In this document: one piece after another, positions 25,927-34,699 of the stretch
Numbering within the stretch: the stretch's first letter is position 1
How the letters are laid out: every line of letters begins with the position of its first letter
Origin: Paralcaligenes ureilyticus
GTDB taxonomy: Bacteria; Pseudomonadota; Gammaproteobacteria; Burkholderiales; Burkholderiaceae_B
Direction of reading: 5' to 3'
DNA length: 64,000 nt
Assembly (NCBI RefSeq): GCF_004346225.1
Contig: NZ_SMAJ01000004.1
Coordinates: 124,001-188,000 of the forward strand
Notes under the pieces: generated by a model
What the model was told of the DNA's origin: nothing
The model's input: only the letters and a program-made list of their open reading frames with translations
Databases searched by the model: none
Translations under genes and position numbers: made by a program

Positions 25927-26541
25927 ATGGCTCATTACGAACTGAATACTCCCGTGACCGAAGCGCAGGTGCGCCAGCTTCGGATCAACGACACCGTGAC
26001 GCTTCAAACCACGCTTTACGGCATCCGCGATGCGACCCAGATCCATATGTTCGATCGCCAGCGCCGCACGCGCTTCGACCTGCGCGGCCACGCCGTGATC
26101 CATACCGCGCCCAACGTGAAAAAAGTCCCGATAGACGCGGCGCACCCTTGCGGCTACGAGTCCATCTGCATCGGCACCACCACGTCCGACCGCATGGAAC
26201 GTTTCACCCGGCCGCTCATGACTGAAAACGGCGTGCGCATCATTATCGGCAAGGGCGGTTTGCGAGAAGATTCTTTATCCGCGTTTAAAGAACTCGGTGG
26301 CGTCTATCTGGCCATTGTGGGGGGGACGGCGGCATTGGAAACCACCTGGATCGAACAGATCGAGGATGTCGACCTGGATGACCTGAATCCCGAATCCCTG
26401 TGGAAATTCCGCATCAAGGATTTCGGCCCGTTGCTGGTCGCGATGGATAGCCATGGCGCCAGCCTGTACAGTGAAGTGCGCGATGACGCCGCCGCTCGCA
26501 GGGCGAAGGTGCTGGCTTCTCTTGGGGTGAAATCCGCATGA
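25927..26541 (+). CDS. Class I fumarase-type hydro-lyase, beta subunit
   Basis: A 204-residue C-terminal-type fumarase subunit (TtdB-like): YGIRDATQIHMFD, PTTSDRMERF-type segment GTTTSDRMERF, GKGGL, GGVYLAIVGGTAAL and ESLWKFRIKDF are family segments. It forms the active site with the alpha subunit. It overlaps the flavoprotein gene by ATGA, which ties hydration and dehydrogenation of the diacid together. Confidence 0.88.
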   Translation: MAHYELNTPVTEAQVRQLRINDTVTLQTTLYGIRDATQIHMFDRQRRTRFDLRGHAVIHTAPNVKKVPIDAAHPCGYESICIGTTTSDRMERFTRPLMTENGVRIIIGKGGLREDSLSAFKELGGVYLAIVGGTAALETTWIEQIEDVDLDDLNPESLWKFRIKDFGPLLVAMDSHGASLYSEVRDDAAARRAKVLASLGVKSA

Positions 26542-28268
26542 CCGTCAAACGCATACAAACAGATGTCTTGATTCTTGGCTCGGGCGGTGCGGGTTTGTTC
26601 GCGGCTTTGCATGCGCACACGGCGAATCCGGCATTATCGATTACGGTGGCGGTCAAAGGCTTGCTTGGAAAATGCGGCTGTACCCGCATGGTGCAAGGCG
26701 GCTACAACGTGGCCTTGGCGGTGGGCGATTCGGTCGAGCGTCATTTCATGGACACCATCGAGGGCGGCAAGTGGCTATCCAACCAGGATCTGGCCTGGAC
26801 GCTCGTGACCAAAGGGGTCGAACGCGTGCACGAGCTCGAAAACGAGCTGGGCTGCTTCTTCGACCGCAACCCCGACGGCACCGTGCACCAGAAAGCGTTT
26901 GCCGGCCAGACTTTTGACCGGACGGTGCACAAAGGCGACCTGACCGGCATTGAAATTATTAACCGGCTGTCCGAACAGGTGTGGGCGCGCGGCATAGGCC
27001 GGCTGGAAGAGCACCGAGCGGTCGACCTGATCAAGACGGCAGACGGCACGGCCCTGGCGGGCGTGCTGATGATCGACATGCACAGTGGCGAATTTGTTTT
27101 CGTACAGGCTCGTGCGGTATTGTTGGCGACGGGCGGTGGCCCGACCATGTACAAATTCCATACGCCTTCGGGCGACAAGAGCTGTGATGGCCTGGCGATG
27201 GCGCTGCGCGCCGGACTGCCGCTGCGGGATATGGAAATGGTGCAGTTCCATCCCACCGGCCTGCTGGCCGGAACGGATACCCGCATGACGGGCACGGTTC
27301 TTGAAGAAGGCCTGCGCGGCGCGGGCGGCTATTTGTTGAATGGAGCGAAAGAGCGCTTCATGGACAAGTACGATCCGCGCGGCGAGCGGGCCACGCGCGA
27401 CATTGTCTCGCGCTCCATTTACATGGAAATGCGCGAAGGCCACGGCTCGCCGCATGGCGGCGTCTACATACAGATGCACCATCTGGGGCCCGACAAGGTA
27501 CGCAAGCAGTTCAAAGGCATGGTAGAGCGCTGCGCCGATTGCGGCTTCGACCTGGCAGGCGACCTGGTCGAGGTGGTGCCGACGGCCCACTATATGATGG
27601 GCGGTGTGGTGTTCCAGCCTGATTGCACGACGCCGTTGAAGGGCCTTTTTGCGGCAGGCGAAGATACGGGTGGCGTGCATGGCGCCAATCGCCTGGGTGG
27701 AAATGGCGTGGCGAATTCAACGGTCTTTGGCGGTATCGCCGGGGAAACCATGGCAGCCTGGCTTGCCCGGGGCGACGCACAAGAAACCGCCTTGCGTGCG
27801 CCCGATGAAGCGGCCATCGACGCCAGCGTGGCGATGCACAGTGCGCCATTCAAACAGGCGGCGGGCAATCTGGAAGCGATACGCGAGGCGCTGTACGAAT
27901 GCATGTGGAACGATGTCGGTATTCTTCGCACCGAGCAAGGCCTGAAGCGTGGCCTGCAGACGTTGTCGGAGCTTGACAGCGCGCTGTCCGGCATAGGCGT
28001 GTCGGGAGAAGACCCTGAATTCAATCTGACGTGGCACGATTGGTTGAATTTGAAGAGCCTGATTGCGGTCAGCCAGGCGATCGCCACCGCCGCGCTGGCG
28101 CGCGAAAATTCGCGCGGTGCCCATTTTCGTGAAGACTTTCCCGCAGCGGGCGATTTGCCCGGCTCGACCTATACTGTGGTGCGCCAGGCCGGAAAATCCA
28201 TCGAGCTGTCTCGCGAGCCGGTGCACTTCACGCGGGTCGTTCCGGGGGAAACCATTTTGGAGCCGTAG
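26538..28268 (+). CDS. SDH/fumarate reductase-like flavoprotein subunit with Cys at the FAD-linkage site
   Basis: A 576-residue flavoprotein. FAD-binding VLILGSGGAGLFAALHA (about 10-26), substrate-site FHPTGL, the Arg of PRGERATRDIVSR, PTAHYMMGGV, and LFAAGEDTGGVHGANRLGGN are all SdhA/FrdA-like. In SdhA the FAD is covalently held by the His of SHTxxAQGG; here the segment is GCTRMVQGG, with Cys at that place. Non-covalent FAD usually lowers the potential, which would favour reduction or a non-succinate substrate. With the iron-sulfur and anchor subunits it forms a membrane complex. Confidence 0.85.
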   Translation: MTVKRIQTDVLILGSGGAGLFAALHAHTANPALSITVAVKGLLGKCGCTRMVQGGYNVALAVGDSVERHFMDTIEGGKWLSNQDLAWTLVTKGVERVHELENELGCFFDRNPDGTVHQKAFAGQTFDRTVHKGDLTGIEIINRLSEQVWARGIGRLEEHRAVDLIKTADGTALAGVLMIDMHSGEFVFVQARAVLLATGGGPTMYKFHTPSGDKSCDGLAMALRAGLPLRDMEMVQFHPTGLLAGTDTRMTGTVLEEGLRGAGGYLLNGAKERFMDKYDPRGERATRDIVSRSIYMEMREGHGSPHGGVYIQMHHLGPDKVRKQFKGMVERCADCGFDLAGDLVEVVPTAHYMMGGVVFQPDCTTPLKGLFAAGEDTGGVHGANRLGGNGVANSTVFGGIAGETMAAWLARGDAQETALRAPDEAAIDASVAMHSAPFKQAAGNLEAIREALYECMWNDVGILRTEQGLKRGLQTLSELDSALSGIGVSGEDPEFNLTWHDWLNLKSLIAVSQAIATAALARENSRGAHFREDFPAAGDLPGSTYTVVRQAGKSIELSREPVHFTRVVPGETILEP

Positions 28269-28321
28269 CGCCCGATCTGCCATTTAAAGGGTATGACAGC
28301 CCATTTCATCAGGAACATGCC

Positions 28322-29968
28322 ATGCCGGAAAAAGAACGCATTCGAGGTGCCGACATTATCGCCCAGACGCTGACGCGCCTGGGTGTCGAGAAGGTGTTTT
28401 CCCTTTCGGGAAACCATATCATGCCGGTCTATGATGCGCTGATTGATACGCCTGTCGACATCATTCATGTGCGCCATGAAGCCGCTTGCGTGCATATGGC
28501 CGATGCCTATGCCCGTACGACAGGCCAAGTGGGAATCGCGATGGTCACCGCGGGCCAGGGGCATACGAATGGTGCCGCGGCGCTGGTTACCGCGCTGGCC
28601 TCCGAGGCCCCGATGGTACTGTTGTCGGGCCATGCGGGCTTAAGTGAGCTGGGCAAGGGTGCTTTTCAGGAACTGCGCCAGGCCGAATCGGCAGCCCCCG
28701 TTACCAAAGCCTCGTGGATGGTCCAGTCTGCCGCGGTGTTGGGGCATGACCTGGCGAAGGCCATGCAAATAGCCCGCAGCGGCCGCCCCGGCCCGGTTCA
28801 CCTTAGCCTCCCGGCCGATCTTTTAGAGCAGAGCATCGATTCGAGTCAGGAGCTCTGGCCCGACGTGTCCGCGTCCCATGCCGTTCGCATGCCTCTTGCA
28901 GAGCACACGGCCAAACAGATTCTGGCGCAAATCGAGAGCGCCCAGCGTCCTTTGGTTTTGTGCGGTCCGACCCTTTGCCGCACGCATGGCCGCGTGCTGA
29001 TGGCGCAATTGCAGCAGGCGATACAGGTGCCTGTCATTGGCATGGAAAGCCCGCGCGGCATCAACGATCCAAGCCTTGGCGCCTTTGCCGAAATGCTGGC
29101 TCAGGCCGACCTGATCGTCCTGCTGGGCAAGCCGCTCGATTTCACCTTGCGCTTTGCCAATGCGCCCTTCGTGCATCCCGACTGCCGTTTTATCGTGATC
29201 GACCCCGATCAGGACCTCGTCGCCCGCGTCGTTAAATACCAGAAAGACAGGCTGGTTCTGTCCACGCTGGCCGATCCGGTTAGCGCCATAGAGGCGTTGT
29301 CCAAAAACGAGAGATCCGATCAGAAGCATGCAGGTGCGTGGCTGGATCAGGTAAACGCGGCGATTGTCTATCGTCCGCCGCAATGGCAAAGCGTGCGGTC
29401 GGCAGACAGCGGGCCGGTTCATCCCGTGGAGTTCTGCAACGCGGTGCAAGCCTTTTTCGTGCGGCACCCGCAGGCAACGTTGGTATGCGACGGCGGCGAA
29501 ATAGGCCAGTGGCCGCAAGCCGTCGTCACGGCGGCAAAGAAGCGGTTAATCAATGGCGTGGCCGGTGCCATAGGGCCGTCGCTACCCTTTGCGCTCGCAG
29601 CCCAGGTTGCAGATCCGGGTTCACCGGTGGTGGCCGTCATGGGCGATGGCACATTTGGCTTTCACATGGCCGAAATCGACACCGCCGTGCGTTACGGCTT
29701 GCCGGTCATCGTCGTCATAGGCAATGACGCCCGATGGAATGCCGAATACCAGATCCAGTTGCGTACCTACGGCAAGGCGCGGGCCCAGGGATGCGAATTG
29801 CTGCCCGCCCGCTACGACAAGGTCGTCGAAGCCCTGGGTGGCCACGGCGAATACGTGACCGCCGCCGCCGACCTGCCCGCCGCGCTCGAGCGTGCCTTCA
29901 ATAGCGGCAAGCCCGCGTGCATCAACGTCCTGATCGAATCCGTGGCGGCGCCCACGATAAAAAGGTAG
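28322..29968 (+). CDS. Thiamine-diphosphate enzyme, acetolactate synthase-like
   Basis: A 548-residue ThDP enzyme: N-terminal pyrimidine-binding domain with the catalytic Glu in IHVRHEAACVHMADAYAR (about residue 53), central domain (about 190-320) and a C-terminal PP-binding domain with VMGDGTFGFHMAEIDTA and IVVIGNDARW (GDG...N-type ThDP motif). It resembles IlvB-like and oxalyl-CoA/2-hydroxyacyl-CoA lyase relatives. No regulatory subunit gene is present, so true acetolactate synthase is unlikely. It may act on a 2-oxo or 2-hydroxy acid formed by the upstream module. It follows the flavoprotein by 53 bases. Confidence 0.8.
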   Translation: MPEKERIRGADIIAQTLTRLGVEKVFSLSGNHIMPVYDALIDTPVDIIHVRHEAACVHMADAYARTTGQVGIAMVTAGQGHTNGAAALVTALASEAPMVLLSGHAGLSELGKGAFQELRQAESAAPVTKASWMVQSAAVLGHDLAKAMQIARSGRPGPVHLSLPADLLEQSIDSSQELWPDVSASHAVRMPLAEHTAKQILAQIESAQRPLVLCGPTLCRTHGRVLMAQLQQAIQVPVIGMESPRGINDPSLGAFAEMLAQADLIVLLGKPLDFTLRFANAPFVHPDCRFIVIDPDQDLVARVVKYQKDRLVLSTLADPVSAIEALSKNERSDQKHAGAWLDQVNAAIVYRPPQWQSVRSADSGPVHPVEFCNAVQAFFVRHPQATLVCDGGEIGQWPQAVVTAAKKRLINGVAGAIGPSLPFALAAQVADPGSPVVAVMGDGTFGFHMAEIDTAVRYGLPVIVVIGNDARWNAEYQIQLRTYGKARAQGCELLPARYDKVVEALGGHGEYVTAAADLPAALERAFNSGKPACINVLIESVAAPTIKR

Positions 29969-29972
29969 ATGT

Positions 29973-30012
29973 AGCGGGTACGTCTTTGTAGCGGCACCCC
30001 TTGTGGGTGCCA
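29973..30012 (+). repeat. REP-like element with extended flank (left copy)
   Basis: The 25-nt element (29988-30012, stem GGCACCC) is preceded by AGCGGGTACGTCTTT. The whole 40 bases recur at 34650-34689 with one mismatch, so the two copies form a direct repeat around the AT-richer cassette 30045-34523. Confidence 0.85.
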
Positions 30013-30044
30013 TCGATTTGTGGAAACTTTATTTCGTGCAAATC

Positions 30045-30977
30045 CTACTTATGGATATGATTGTTTTCCTGGGGGGTAGCACGACGGCTATGCGAAAAAT
30101 AGTTGCGTGCCAACGCTGTGAACTGATCCAGTATCGGTAAATTTTGCCCCCTAAGCCAAGCGAGCCCAACGGATAAACGAGGTGCTTCTTCGGAAAAGTT
30201 TCGATAGGAAACGCCGTTTATTTTCATCAAAGTTTGCGATTCCGGTACCGGAGAGAACCCGCGGCCCGCGGCGACAAGAGCAAGCGCAGAATACGTCGTT
30301 GTGACTTCCTCGTACCCCGCCGGCGTTACTCCAAATTGGGCAAAAAAATCCCTGAAGAGATTTCGGGTGCTCCTTTTGTTGTCGTGGCTTGGGTAGCCTA
30401 TCATAGGCAAGTTGATTAAGTCCTTAATTGAAATTTTCTTCTTCCTGGCTTGTGGCGAAGATGTCGGTAGGGCGATGCAATATCGCTCTTGGAATAAGCT
30501 GACGGTTTCAAGGTCTGGATGATATACAGGCTCCCGAACAATTCCTATATTGACGCCGCCATCGACAAGAGTAGCGGCCTGTTGTTGTGTAGAGTATTCG
30601 ACCAGCTTGATTCGGACGTCTGGAATTTTGTCAAAACAGTGTTTTAGGAAACCGGGCAAAAACGTATATGTATGTGCGTGAAGGACGCCTAATGTCAGCA
30701 GTGTGGCCCTTTCGTACTTTGCGTCGGCGACGACTGCCCTGCATCGATCAATGTCGAGCAGAATAGTTCGCACATGCTCCATCAATGCTTTCCCTTCGTT
30801 GGTCAGTTGCACCGAGCGTGTAGTGCGCCTGAACAGCTGCGCCTGAAGATCTTGTTCCAATGCCTGAATATGCTCGGTCAGCGGTGGCTGACTTATCCCC
30901 AATCTGTTGGCGGCCCGCCCATAGTGTTCTTCTTCTGCAACCGCCAAGAAATATCGTAGCTGCTTGAGGTTTAGCAT
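30045..30977 (-). CDS. LysR-family transcriptional regulator
   Basis: A 310-residue LysR protein from ATG 30977 (MLNLKQLRYFLAVAEEEHYG, HTH about 1-60; effector domain about 92-300), of the CatR/CbbR-like kind. CATTATT-N11-AATAATG (30975-30999) spans its own start codon and has the T-N11-A form, which suggests autoregulation and control of the divergent dioxygenase operon. Confidence 0.9.
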   Translation of the reverse strand: MLNLKQLRYFLAVAEEEHYGRAANRLGISQPPLTEHIQALEQDLQAQLFRRTTRSVQLTNEGKALMEHVRTILLDIDRCRAVVADAKYERATLLTLGVLHAHTYTFLPGFLKHCFDKIPDVRIKLVEYSTQQQAATLVDGGVNIGIVREPVYHPDLETVSLFQERYCIALPTSSPQARKKKISIKDLINLPMIGYPSHDNKRSTRNLFRDFFAQFGVTPAGYEEVTTTYSALALVAAGRGFSPVPESQTLMKINGVSYRNFSEEAPRLSVGLAWLRGQNLPILDQFTALARNYFSHSRRATPQENNHIHK

Positions 30978-30999
30978 TATTCGATTTTTCCTAATAATG
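30975..30999. promoter_or_regulatory. LysR-box palindrome over the regulator start codon
   Basis: Perfect 7-bp arms CATTATT and AATAATG separated by 11 bases, matching T-N11-A. It lies about 98-122 bases upstream of the dioxygenase start and covers the regulator ATG. Confidence 0.5.
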
Positions 31000-31096
31000 A
31001 GCCGGCACAAATGTATTAGACCATTATCAAATAAAGACCTAAATTGTCAATTGATCTGTTCGGTAAATCAAGATAACCAGCTACGAGATATTAATA

Positions 31097-31921
31097 ATGG
31101 AAATTAGGCCTTTAACAGGAACCATAGGTGCCGAGTTATTTGGGGTAGATATTGCAGGTGGCTGTACTGATTCGGCAATAGCCGACATTAGAGGTGCGCT
31201 GTTGAAATATCACGTTATTTTTTTACGTGATCAAAAAATAGCTCCTGAACAGCAAATAAAATTCGCCGAACAGTTTGGGCCGATAAGCAAGACGCCAGTC
31301 TATCAGACGCTAAATGATTATCCGCAGATTATGCCTGTCGTAAAAGAGCCGAATGAAAAAGACATAATAGGGGACACTTGGCACACTGATGAAACGTACC
31401 AGCGGACGCCGCCATTAGGCTCAATTCTTTATGCGCGTGAGGTGCCCAAAGTGGGGGGCGATACTCTGTGGTCCAATTTATATCTTGCTTACGATGGCTT
31501 GTCTGATGGATTAAAAGAACAGCTGGGAAGCCTGAAGGCAATACATTCCAACGATTTCTTGTCGAAAAATGCCAAAGCCCGTAATGCCACTCGATCGACA
31601 AAATTGCAGGAGGATGTGGGGCGCATCGATAGCATCCATCCGGTGGTACGTACGCACGAAGAAAGCGGTAAAAAATGCCTGTTTGTGAACCGCCCTTTTA
31701 CATATGCCTTTGCAGGTATGTCGCGTGAAGAAAGCCTGCCTCTCTTGGAATATTTATATAAAGAAAGCATCAAGCCTGAAAATACCTGCCGCTTTAGATG
31801 GAAAGAAGGGTCTTTAGCCTTTTGGGATAATCGTTGCACTATGCACTACGCCATTAACGATTACCCGGGGCAAAGAAGGGAAATGCATCGAATTACGATA
31901 CAAGGCACCGAGCCGATATAA
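31097..31921 (+). CDS. TauD/TfdA-family Fe(II)/2-oxoglutarate dioxygenase
   Basis: A 274-residue dioxygenase with the metal motif WHTDET (His-x-Asp, about residues 96-101) and the distal His in CTMHYAINDY (about residue 253), followed by the Arg of RREMHRITI that binds 2-oxoglutarate. FVNRPFTYAFAGMSREES is also typical. TauD-type enzymes oxidise taurine, sulfonates, aryloxyacetates or quaternary amines. The SDRs downstream suggest that the product alcohol or aldehyde is oxidised further. Base composition is clearly more AT-rich than in neighbouring operons. Confidence 0.9.
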   Translation: MEIRPLTGTIGAELFGVDIAGGCTDSAIADIRGALLKYHVIFLRDQKIAPEQQIKFAEQFGPISKTPVYQTLNDYPQIMPVVKEPNEKDIIGDTWHTDETYQRTPPLGSILYAREVPKVGGDTLWSNLYLAYDGLSDGLKEQLGSLKAIHSNDFLSKNAKARNATRSTKLQEDVGRIDSIHPVVRTHEESGKKCLFVNRPFTYAFAGMSREESLPLLEYLYKESIKPENTCRFRWKEGSLAFWDNRCTMHYAINDYPGQRREMHRITIQGTEPI

Positions 31922-31957
31922 CTACTGTTACCGCCAAATAGAGGAGGATAGGCTTTC

Positions 31958-32992
31958 ATGTATCAATTTCCATTGATGGATGAATGCCTAGATCAAAAAA
32001 TGAAATACAAGAAATTTGCACTGACGCTAACACTCACGCTATCCACTATTAGCCTTGCTCTTCCGACGATGTCTTGCGCCGCTGAAAATACATGGCCAGA
32101 CCATCAAGTCACCCTGGTGGTGGGATACGCGGCAGGCGGCACGACAGATATCATTGCCCGGCTTATGGCGAAAACATTGACAGCGGCTACCGGGCAACCT
32201 TTTGTAGTCGAGAATAGGTCAGGTGCCAATAGTAATATTGGTGCCGAGAACGTGAAGCGGGCGCGTGCCGATGGGTACACCTACTTTGTAGGGTCGACAG
32301 CAAATGCTATTAATCATTCGTTATACAAAAATCTGAACTACAACATATATAGCGATTTCGAGTCGGTAGCCTTGCTGGGTACTGTCCCAAATCTGTTGGT
32401 TGTGAATCCCAAATTGCCGGTCAAGACGGTCCAGGAATATATTGACTTTGCCAAACAAAACCCAGGAAAGTTAAGCTGTGCATCTTCTGGGACAGGGTCG
32501 GGCATACACATGTCGTGCGAGTTATTTAAACTCAAAACCGGTACAAACATATTGCATGTGCCATTCAGAGGCAGCGGGCCTGCTGACGCGGCGGTCATTG
32601 GAAACCAAGTAGACTCTATATTCGACAATTTGCCCAGTATATTGGGCCAAGTGAAGGCGGGGAGCTTGCGAGCGCTCGGAATCACAACTCTACAACGATC
32701 GCCCTCTGTTCCCAATGTTCCTACGCTGGACGAAGCCGGAGTCAAAGGCTTTTCTGTCCAGTCTTGGTTCGGCTTGTTCGCCCCCAAGAACACAGACCCG
32801 CAAATCGTCCAGAAAATAAATGCTTTGCTTAACCAATCCTTTAAAACCAAAGAAATGATTGCCAGTTATTCAAGCTTGGGGATCGTAGTGCCAAGCGAGA
32901 AAAATACTCCGCGAGATTTTAACGAATTTGTAAAAGGCGAGGTTGATCGATGGGCTACGGTTGTAAAGGAAGCTAACCTGCCGCCACTTTGA
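31958..32992 (+). CDS. Bug-type TTT substrate-binding protein
   Basis: A 344-residue receptor. GAGGAGG lies ten bases before ATG 31958; an internal ATG at 32000 starts directly before the signal peptide and is the alternative. Mature part: WPDHQVTLVVGYAAGGTTDIIARLMA, given here as WPDHQVTLVVGYAAGG then TDIIARLMA, and PLKTVQEY-like PVKTVQEYIDFAK. It probably binds the substrate of the dioxygenase. No TctAB genes are adjacent. Confidence 0.9.
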   Translation: MYQFPLMDECLDQKMKYKKFALTLTLTLSTISLALPTMSCAAENTWPDHQVTLVVGYAAGGTTDIIARLMAKTLTAATGQPFVVENRSGANSNIGAENVKRARADGYTYFVGSTANAINHSLYKNLNYNIYSDFESVALLGTVPNLLVVNPKLPVKTVQEYIDFAKQNPGKLSCASSGTGSGIHMSCELFKLKTGTNILHVPFRGSGPADAAVIGNQVDSIFDNLPSILGQVKAGSLRALGITTLQRSPSVPNVPTLDEAGVKGFSVQSWFGLFAPKNTDPQIVQKINALLNQSFKTKEMIASYSSLGIVVPSEKNTPRDFNEFVKGEVDRWATVVKEANLPPL

Positions 32993-33018
32993 ATGTTCGA
33001 CTAGAGGGCCTGACCAAG

Positions 33019-33735
33019 ATGCGATCGACCATACTTATAACGGGCGCCAGTAAAGGCATAGGTAGAGCCATTGCACATCGGATGTCCAGCGAAGGCCATA
33101 TTGTTATCGGTATAGCGAGGGCCAAGCCAGAGGGCGACTTTCCAGGGGAATTTTTTGTAGCTGACTTATCGCAACGAAACGAAACGCAGGATGTCCTTAG
33201 CGAAATTACCAAGCGTCATCAGATAGATTGCCTTGTCAATAATGCTGGTCGAACAACTTCGAGCTCCGTCCTTAATACAACACCAGCAGAGTTAGAGCAA
33301 ATCGTCCAGATCAATTTGTTGGCCCCATTGCTGTGCGCTCAAGCTTGCATTCCACATATGGTAGAACAAGGAAAAGGCCGAATCGTTAATATTGCAAGCC
33401 GTGCTGTTTTGGGAATGCAAAATAGATCTGCTTATGCGGCGACAAAAAACGGACTAATTGGGTTTACTAAAACATGGGCGTTAGAGCTTGGGCCTAAAGG
33501 GATAACCGTTAATACAGTGGCCCCTGGGCCTATTCTGACCGATTTATATATCAATAATAACCCTAAAGATTTCGCTGACATGCATACTCTGGAAGAAAGA
33601 ATACCGCTTCGTCATATAGGCAGGCCCGAAGATATAGCGGGAGCGGTACGATTTTTCTTATCTGACGATGCTGGCTTTGTCACCGGGCAAACATTGTTTG
33701 TATGTGGTGGCCTGTCGTTGGGTTGTAGTCAATAA
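33019..33735 (+). CDS. Short-chain dehydrogenase/reductase
   Basis: A 238-residue SDR: ILITGASKGIGRAIA (cofactor), LVNNAG, the active-site Ser of IVNIASR and YAATKNGLIGFTK (YxxxK), then NTVAPGPILT. FabG-like. ATG 33019 fits the family start; the frame stays open upstream to the Bug stop. It is the third gene of the dioxygenase operon. Confidence 0.9.
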   Translation: MRSTILITGASKGIGRAIAHRMSSEGHIVIGIARAKPEGDFPGEFFVADLSQRNETQDVLSEITKRHQIDCLVNNAGRTTSSSVLNTTPAELEQIVQINLLAPLLCAQACIPHMVEQGKGRIVNIASRAVLGMQNRSAYAATKNGLIGFTKTWALELGPKGITVNTVAPGPILTDLYINNNPKDFADMHTLEERIPLRHIGRPEDIAGAVRFFLSDDAGFVTGQTLFVCGGLSLGCSQ

Positions 33736-33764
33736 ACTCTGATCATCTACTACCTGGAGAGAAT

Positions 33765-34523
33765 GTGAGTCTGAATGACAGGGTGGCATTAGTAACCGGT
33801 GCGGCGCGTGGAATTGGGATGGCGATTGCGGCAAGGCTCGCAAGCGAGGGTCACAAGGTAATAATGCTTGATCTGAATCCCGAAGTTGGACAAGCGGCTA
33901 GATCGTTGCAGGATGCTGGCTATTCAGTCCGGTCTGTGTGCCTTGATATTACTGATGAAGCCGCTGTACTTACCTTACCTCATCAACTGGGAGAGTGGTG
34001 GCCGAAATTGGCCATCCTTGTCAACAACGCCGGAATCTCTCCAAAGCATGAAGGTAAAAAGTGTGATGTGGCTGATATGCCTCTGAGTGAGTGGCGTCGC
34101 GTACTGGATGTAAATCTGACTGGCGCATTTCTTGTCACGAAGACTTGCTTGCCTGTGCTGAAGTCGCATGGTTGGGGAAGGATAATAATGATAACGAGTC
34201 AGGCGGCTCGCACGAGAACTCCTGTCCCAGGGGCACACTATGCCGCAACCAAATCTGGAATGACAGGATTTTCGCGGGTGCTTGCGGCCGAGGTCGCCGA
34301 TTTTGGCATTACGGTCAATTGTGTAGCGCCAGGCCGGATAGAGTCGACCATGACGGCGGCGGTCGGTAGTGACGTAAATGCCAGGCATGCAGCGTCGATA
34401 CCGGCAGGAAGATTAGGGCGAGCGGAGGAAGTGGCCGCTACGGTCGCCTTTCTGGCCTCGTACGATGCGGGTTACTCCACAGGCGCAATTATTGATGTAA
34501 ATGGTGGGAGTTTCATGCCGTAG
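33765..34523 (+). CDS. Short-chain dehydrogenase/reductase
   Basis: A 252-residue SDR starting at GTG 33765, preceded by TGGAGAGA. VALVTGAARGIGMAIA, LVNNAGISPKHEG, Ser of MITSQAA, YAATKSGMTGFSR and NCVAPGRIESTM are the family motifs. Together with the previous SDR it could carry out successive oxidations of a dioxygenase product; the two are paralogous but not close duplicates. Confidence 0.9.
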   Translation: MSLNDRVALVTGAARGIGMAIAARLASEGHKVIMLDLNPEVGQAARSLQDAGYSVRSVCLDITDEAAVLTLPHQLGEWWPKLAILVNNAGISPKHEGKKCDVADMPLSEWRRVLDVNLTGAFLVTKTCLPVLKSHGWGRIIMITSQAARTRTPVPGAHYAATKSGMTGFSRVLAAEVADFGITVNCVAPGRIESTMTAAVGSDVNARHAASIPAGRLGRAEEVAATVAFLASYDAGYSTGAIIDVNGGSFMP

Positions 34524-34649
34524 GCAGGTATTCGATCTCAGGAGCGCCTCAATATTTTTCAGGGATCGATCTATTGAGGCTTAGCAATCCAGATTGCGTC
34601 TTGTCCACGTTCTCGCCGGTACGTTTTGTAGGGGCGCGTGATTTGTAGC

Positions 34650-34689
34650 AGCGGGTACGTTTTTGTAGCGGCACCCCTTGTGGGTGCCA
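34650..34689 (+). repeat. REP-like element with extended flank (right copy)
   Basis: Forty bases matching 29973-30012 except one position (C to T in the flank). The 25-nt core is 34665-34689. It also lies just downstream of the convergent sulfite-exporter gene. Confidence 0.85.
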
Positions 34690-34699
34690 CCATCCACGC

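Noticed and set aside
28322-29968. True acetolactate synthase (ilvB)
   Set aside because: No small regulatory subunit gene or other isoleucine-valine genes are nearby, and the operon is catabolic, so a specific ilvB call is not supported.
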